Assembly: GCA_937944385.1 (NCBI GenBank)
Contig: CALDYQ010000047.1
Coordinates: 1 to 64,000, forward strand
Reading direction: 5' to 3'
Source of the DNA: an uncultured Burkholderiales bacterium
GTDB lineage: Bacteria > Pseudomonadota > Gammaproteobacteria > Burkholderiales > Casimicrobiaceae
DNA length: 64,000 bases
The stretch's first letter is position 1. Every line of letters begins with the position of its first letter. Of the stretch, positions 60,085-64,000 are shown in pieces. The notes below the pieces were generated by a model, which was given only the letters and a program-made list of their open reading frames with translations, was not told the DNA's origin and did no database searches. The position numbers were made by a program, and so were the translations under genes.

Positions 60085-61022
60085 CAGAAGTAGCCCTCGC
60101 GCTTGCGCCGCTCCATGGCGGTTTCGCTCGCCTGGTCATCCATGCGGGTCGCCCCGCGCTCGCTCACGGTTGCTGTGAGCGTCTCGGCCACGATTTCGCC
60201 CGCGGTGGAGGCCGTGCTTTCCACGGGGCAGGTGCAGGTGGCATCACCGACGGTGCGAAAGCGCACGCTCCGCTCGAGCACGCGCTCGCCTGCGGCGGGA
60301 GGCGTGAAAGGGGTGATCGGCACGAGCCGGCCATTGCGTTCCACGACCGCGCGCCGATGTGCGTAGTAGATCGGCGGCAGCGCGATGCCCTCGCGCTCGA
60401 TGTAGCGCCAGATGTCGAGCTCGGTCCAGTTGGAGAGCGGAAAGACGCGGAAGTGCTCCCCCGTCCCATGTCGCGTGTTCCACAGGTCCCAAAACTCCGG
60501 CCGCTGCAGCCGGGGCTGCCACTGACCGAAGCGGTCGCGATGCGAGAACACGCGCTCCTTCGCGCGCGCCTTCTCCTCGTCCCGTCGCGCACCGCCGAGC
60601 AGGGCATCGAAGCGGTGCCGCGCAACCGCCTCGAGCAGGGTCACGCTCTGGTGGCGGTTGCGGCTTTCGTCGGCGTGCGCAAGCCGTACCGTGCCCCGTT
60701 GGATCGATTCTTCGACGAGCGCTACGCGCAGATCGAGCCCGAAGGTGTGCACGAGGTCGTCGCGGAACGCGATGACCTCGGGAAAATTGTGCCCTGTGTC
60801 CACATGCAGCACCGGCAGGGGCAGCCGCCCCGGCTGCGCGGCCTTGCGCGCGAGATGCAGCAGAACGAGCGAGTCCTTGCCGAACGAGCAGAGCAGCGCC
60901 GGACGTTCGAAAGCGCCGAAAGTCTCCCACAGGATCGCGATCGCCTCGTGTTCCAGCGCCTCGAGGCTGGCCTCGGACGCGGCCAGTGCGGCTGCGGCCG
61001 CGGCGGAGAGCGGGGCGTTCAT
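60084..61022 (-). CDS. cysD: Sulfate adenylyltransferase subunit 2 CysD
   Basis: 312 residues from ATG 61022. ATP-sulfurylase catalytic subunit making adenosine 5'-phosphosulfate. PP-loop CSFGKDSLVLLHLARKA, HVDTGHNFPEVIAFRD and the C-terminal RFRTVGDATCTCPVES and RRKREGYF are canonical. Overlaps cysH upstream and cysN downstream. Confidence 0.97.
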   Translation of the reverse strand: MNAPLSAAAAAALAASEASLEALEHEAIAILWETFGAFERPALLCSFGKDSLVLLHLARKAAQPGRLPLPVLHVDTGHNFPEVIAFRDDLVHTFGLDLRVALVEESIQRGTVRLAHADESRNRHQSVTLLEAVARHRFDALLGGARRDEEKARAKERVFSHRDRFGQWQPRLQRPEFWDLWNTRHGTGEHFRVFPLSNWTELDIWRYIEREGIALPPIYYAHRRAVVERNGRLVPITPFTPPAAGERVLERSVRFRTVGDATCTCPVESTASTAGEIVAETLTATVSERGATRMDDQASETAMERRKREGYF

Positions 61023-61774
61023 ACAACCACCTCGACGGACTCTGATGCTGGCGGTGGCGCGAGATGCAGCCCGCACTCGCCGCCTTGCTGGCCGTTCTGC
61101 TCCCACCACCAGCGGCCGGCGCGCAACGGCTCGCCCGGGCGAATGGCCCGGGTGCAGGGCTCGCAACCGATCGAGGCATAGCCGCGCTCGTACAGACCAT
61201 TGAACGGCAAGCCATGAACGCGCGTGTACCACCACACATCCTCATCCGACCATGCCGCGAGCGGGTTGAACTTGCGGAGCGCGAAGCGCGTGTCCCAGTG
61301 CTCGGTCTCGATCGTCTCGCGCCCCTCGCTGTGGGCCCGGCGCAGTCCGGTTACCCACGCGGCCTTGCCGGCGAGTTCGGCCGCAAGCACATCGACCTTG
61401 CGCACCGTGCAGCAGCGCTCCCGCGCCGCACGGGAGTGGTAGATCGCCTCGAATCGGTGCGAGCCCGCGTGCGCGATCAGGGCTGTTACCTCGGGCCGCA
61501 GCCAGCGGATCGTGCGGCCGGTGGCACGTTCCATCTCGGCAGCGACGGCATGGGTCGTCTGTGGCAGCTTGAGCGTGTCGATCGCCACCACCTCGATGGG
61601 CAGCGCTGCGACCGAAATCGCGTGCATGAGTACGTTGTCCTCGACGGAAAGACTCGAGGCGAGCACGCAAGGCTGCTGCCGTGCCGCGCGATCGAGCAGG
61701 GCTGCGAGCGCATCGACGCGGGAGGCGAAGCCGAAGGGCGGACGATCCGGGGAGAGAGCGAAGCAGGCAGTCAT
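61019..61774 (-). CDS. cysH: Assimilatory adenylylsulfate (APS) reductase CysH
   Basis: 251 residues from ATG 61774 (TTG 61783 is possible). Reduces APS to sulfite. The paired cysteines ERCCTVRKV and GCEPCTR bind a 4Fe-4S cluster, which marks APS rather than PAPS reductase and fits the absence of cysC. The catalytic cysteine is in GGECGLH at the C-terminus. First gene of cysHDN. Confidence 0.94.
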   Translation of the reverse strand: MTACFALSPDRPPFGFASRVDALAALLDRAARQQPCVLASSLSVEDNVLMHAISVAALPIEVVAIDTLKLPQTTHAVAAEMERATGRTIRWLRPEVTALIAHAGSHRFEAIYHSRAARERCCTVRKVDVLAAELAGKAAWVTGLRRAHSEGRETIETEHWDTRFALRKFNPLAAWSDEDVWWYTRVHGLPFNGLYERGYASIGCEPCTRAIRPGEPLRAGRWWWEQNGQQGGECGLHLAPPPASESVEVVV

Positions 61775-62171
61775 GGCGATCAACAGGGAAGAGAGGGCAT
61801 CGCGCCGACGGAACTCGGGCTGGGTCGTCGACGGGTCAGGCGAGCAGTGTCATGGTCCGACACGCGGTGCGTATCAATCGATTCAGGCAATCGCTTATTC
61901 GATTTCCGTCATGAAATGCACCGCACGAGACGGCCGTCCCACCCGTGCCATCGCGCGGCGGCAACGCGATTGACGCGTCCCGATCGCCTTGCTAGGCCCC
62001 CGGGGGGCCTCAAAAGAGATGTTGTCCTGCGCCATCAGCCGAGCGCCAAGTCGGCGGGAAGGCAGGTGCGTCGTGCAAACACGCAGCGCAGCGTGCAGCA
62101 TCTTGCTCGAGCAGAGGTGTCGCCTGCCTTGCCCCTGGGGTGAGATCGCGCACGATAGAAAGATCTGAGAC
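61775..62171. other. Upstream region of cysH
   Basis: A roughly 400-bp stretch between divergent genes. It contains an AT-richer segment at about 61867-61915 with repeated CGATT elements, the probable cysH promoter and perhaps a CysB-type site, but no consensus can be defended. No gene was found in the remainder. Confidence 0.4.
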
Positions 62172-62528
62172 ATGAACATCACACGCGCCGCACGATGGCT
62201 GGCTTGGGCGACTGCGCTGCTCGCCACAGTCACACTGGCCCAGACCCCTGGCAGCTTCGACACGACGTTCAACGGAACCGGCCGGCGCACGATTCACCTG
62301 ACGAACCACGACAACGCGTTCTCCGTGGCGGTGCAGCCGGACGGTCGCATCGTGGCGGCGGGCGGGTGTCACGCCATCGTCGGCATCACGCGCCGACCCC
62401 GGATCGCGCTCGGACTGACCGGCAGTGCTGCGCTCAACGGGATCGGCTTTGCTCCGCATGCGACGCGGACGACCTGGTCCGCGATCCGTGACCACCTCGT
62501 CACGCAGTGCGGCATGAGCCTTCCCTGA
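62172..62528 (+). pseudogene. Internally deleted delta-60-repeat secreted protein
   Basis: 118 codons. A signal peptide (residues 1-23) leads to a single delta-60 repeat (GSFDTTFNGTGRRTIHLTNHD to VAVQPDGRIVAAGG). It then passes directly into the back half of the C-terminal domain found in the LamG gene at 9027 (ALGLTGSAALNG, then TTWSAIRDHLVTQCGMSLP). Full-length relatives carry many repeats, so a large in-frame deletion is likely. It could still be expressed and secreted. Confidence 0.6.
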
Positions 62529-62602
62529 CCGCCGTGTGAGCCCAGCCCGGCCGCGCCGGGCGCGACCGGGCACTCACGCCCGTTGCGCTATCGTGTGAAG
62601 CC

Positions 62603-64000
62603 ATGAGCACGGGTGAACACGCCGCCGCACCAAACACCGAGGTCACCGATAGAGAAGGCGGCCCCCGCCGCAGCACGCCCTGGGCGACGCTCGGTTTTCT
62701 CTGGGCCTACATGCGGCCGTATCGCGGGCGGCTCGCCTGGGCGCTTTTCGGGCTCGTGCTTGCGGCGGCGGCGTTTCTCGCGCTCGGCGAGGGCATCAAG
62801 CGGGCAATCGATGGCGGCTTCGCCGCCCGCAACACCGAGGCGCTCAATCAGGTGCTCGCGGTGATGATCGGACTCGCCATCGCGCAGGGGGTCGGGGTCT
62901 ACATCCGTTGGTCCAACATCGCCTGGGTGAACCAGCGCGTCGTCAACGACCTGCGCGAGCGTATCCATGCGCATCTGCTTACCCTCTCGCCCGCGTGGTT
63001 CGAGCGCGAGCGCACCGGCGAAGTGCTCTCGCGCCTCACGGCCGACACCGCCACCCTCGACGGCGTCATCGCCAATGCCTTCTCCTGGGCCCTCCGGAAC
63101 GCCGTGATGCTCGCCGGTGCGCTCATCATGCTCGCGCTGACCTCACCCAAGCTCCTCGCCTGGGTGATCGTAGCCACGCCGGTCGTGATTGCGCCCATCA
63201 TCCTGATGGGTCGCCGCATCAAGCGCCTCGCCCGCGCCTCCCAGGACCGGCTCGCCGAGGTGATGGCGGGTGCCGGCGAGACGATCGCTGGGATCCGCAC
63301 GGTACAGGCCTACGCCCGGGAAGCGCATGAGCAGTCGCGTTTCGAGCAGGCGCTCGCCGGGCTCTTCGCACAGAGCATCGCGCGCGAGCGGTTGTCGGTG
63401 GCGCTCTCGGCCATCGTCATCGTGCTCGCTTTCATCGCGGTTGCGCTGATCGTCTGGCTGGGCGGGCATGAAGTGCTCGCCGGCCGCATGACCGCAGGCG
63501 AGCTCTCGGCCTTCGTCTTCTACGCAGTCATCGTGGCGAGCGCCGTGGGCGCGATCGCCGAGGTGGTGGGCCAATTGAAGCGCGCCTCCGGTGCGACCGA
63601 ACGCATCCGCGAGCTCCTCGCAACCGAAAGCGAGATCCGTGCGCCGGCCCATCCCATCCCCGTGACCCCAAGGGCCGGGGCGATTGCCCTCGACGGCGTG
63701 AGCTTCACCTATCCGACCCGGCCGGAAGCGCCGGCGCTCGCGGACTTCACGCTCGACATCGCCCCGGGCGAAGTGGTCGCCTTGGTCGGGCCGAGCGGCG
63801 CGGGCAAGTCCACGGTCTTTCAGCTCCTTCTGCGCTTCTACGACCCGCAGGCGGGCGCAGTGCGGGTCGACGGCGTGGATGCGCGCGCGGCCGACCCACG
63901 CGCCTGGCGCAGCCAGTTCGCACTCGTACCGCAGGAGCCGGTGATCTTCTCGACGTCACTCGCCGACAACGTGCGCTACGGGCGGCTCGATGCGACCGAG
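62603..64000 (+). CDS. MsbA-like ABC exporter, cut by window edge
   Basis: 466 codons are visible and the frame runs off the right edge. A six-helix ABC exporter membrane domain (about 30-330, with RVVNDLRERIHAHLLTLSPAWFERERTGEVLSRL) is fused to an ATPase with VSFTYPTRP, Walker A GPSGAGKSTV and the Q-loop QFALVPQEPVIF. The signature and Walker B lie beyond the edge. The arrangement suits lipid or drug export (MsbA-related group); the substrate is unknown. Any link with the sulfate operon is unlikely. Confidence 0.92.
   Translation, partial: MSTGEHAAAPNTEVTDREGGPRRSTPWATLGFLWAYMRPYRGRLAWALFGLVLAAAAFLALGEGIKRAIDGGFAARNTEALNQVLAVMIGLAIAQGVGVYIRWSNIAWVNQRVVNDLRERIHAHLLTLSPAWFERERTGEVLSRLTADTATLDGVIANAFSWALRNAVMLAGALIMLALTSPKLLAWVIVATPVVIAPIILMGRRIKRLARASQDRLAEVMAGAGETIAGIRTVQAYAREAHEQSRFEQALAGLFAQSIARERLSVALSAIVIVLAFIAVALIVWLGGHEVLAGRMTAGELSAFVFYAVIVASAVGAIAEVVGQLKRASGATERIRELLATESEIRAPAHPIPVTPRAGAIALDGVSFTYPTRPEAPALADFTLDIAPGEVVALVGPSGAGKSTVFQLLLRFYDPQAGAVRVDGVDARAADPRAWRSQFALVPQEPVIFSTSLADNVRYGRLDATE

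Overview
The window looks like the replication-origin neighbourhood of a GC-rich betaproteobacterium (Burkholderiales-like). This is inferred from gene content and order: the rsmB-DUF4390-ntrY-ntrX block, the dnaA-dnaN-gyrB, mnmG-rsmG-parA-parB and rpmH-rnpA-yidD-yidC-mnmE blocks, rpoH preceded by a CIRCE element, and a C-terminal secretion/anchoring-type domain seen in two genes. No rRNA, tRNA, CRISPR array, insertion sequence or prophage was recognised. Genes are tightly packed and many overlap by ATGA/GTGA junctions.

Layout. 1-9026: a large secreted ExeM/NucH-type nuclease (minus strand, cut by the left edge) is divergent from pstS-pstC-pstA-pstB-phoU; a Pho box lies between them. 9027-16720: a secreted LamG protein (minus), then rsmB, DUF4390, the sensor kinase NtrY and an NtrX-like regulator whose AAA+ core is badly degenerate, then a broken EamA transporter. 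16733-22956: candidate oriC (consensus DnaA box, four 11-bp GATC repeats), dnaA, a spacer with DnaA-box-like sites, dnaN, gyrB, a low-molecular-weight phosphatase. 22976-29917: a polytopic GT-C-like membrane protein, mnmG, rsmG, a LysE exporter, parA and parB, with two exact parS cores, one inside mnmG.

29918-40354: metabolic and stress genes (katG with an upstream palindrome, cytochrome c, pckG, hbd, DUF418, an ABC-F ATPase, ogt) that separate the parAB block from rpmH-rnpA-yidD-yidC-mnmE at 40543-44667. These blocks are commonly contiguous, so this looks like an insertion or rearrangement beside the origin.

44674-56046 is the most interesting accessory region. A LitR/CarH-like MerR regulator that has lost both cobalamin-binding histidines is divergent from a long co-directional set: glutathione peroxidase, folE2, a COG2907 flavin oxidoreductase, DUF1365, a cyclopropane-fatty-acid-synthase-like methyltransferase, a chalcone-isomerase-like protein, an MFS transporter, a DUF3833 lipoprotein, an SDR and a SnoaL-like protein. 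On the regulator's own strand lie a di-iron acyl-desaturase-like protein and a small membrane protein. A palindrome sits in the spacer of both divergent promoters, as expected for a MerR operator. The set resembles light- or singlet-oxygen-induced membrane-lipid modification clusters.

56091-64000: a DUF456 membrane protein, rpoH under a perfect CIRCE element, the eroded remains of an ECF sigma/serine-threonine kinase pair, the sulfate-assimilation operon cysH-cysD-cysN, an internally deleted delta-60-repeat protein, and an ABC exporter cut by the right edge.
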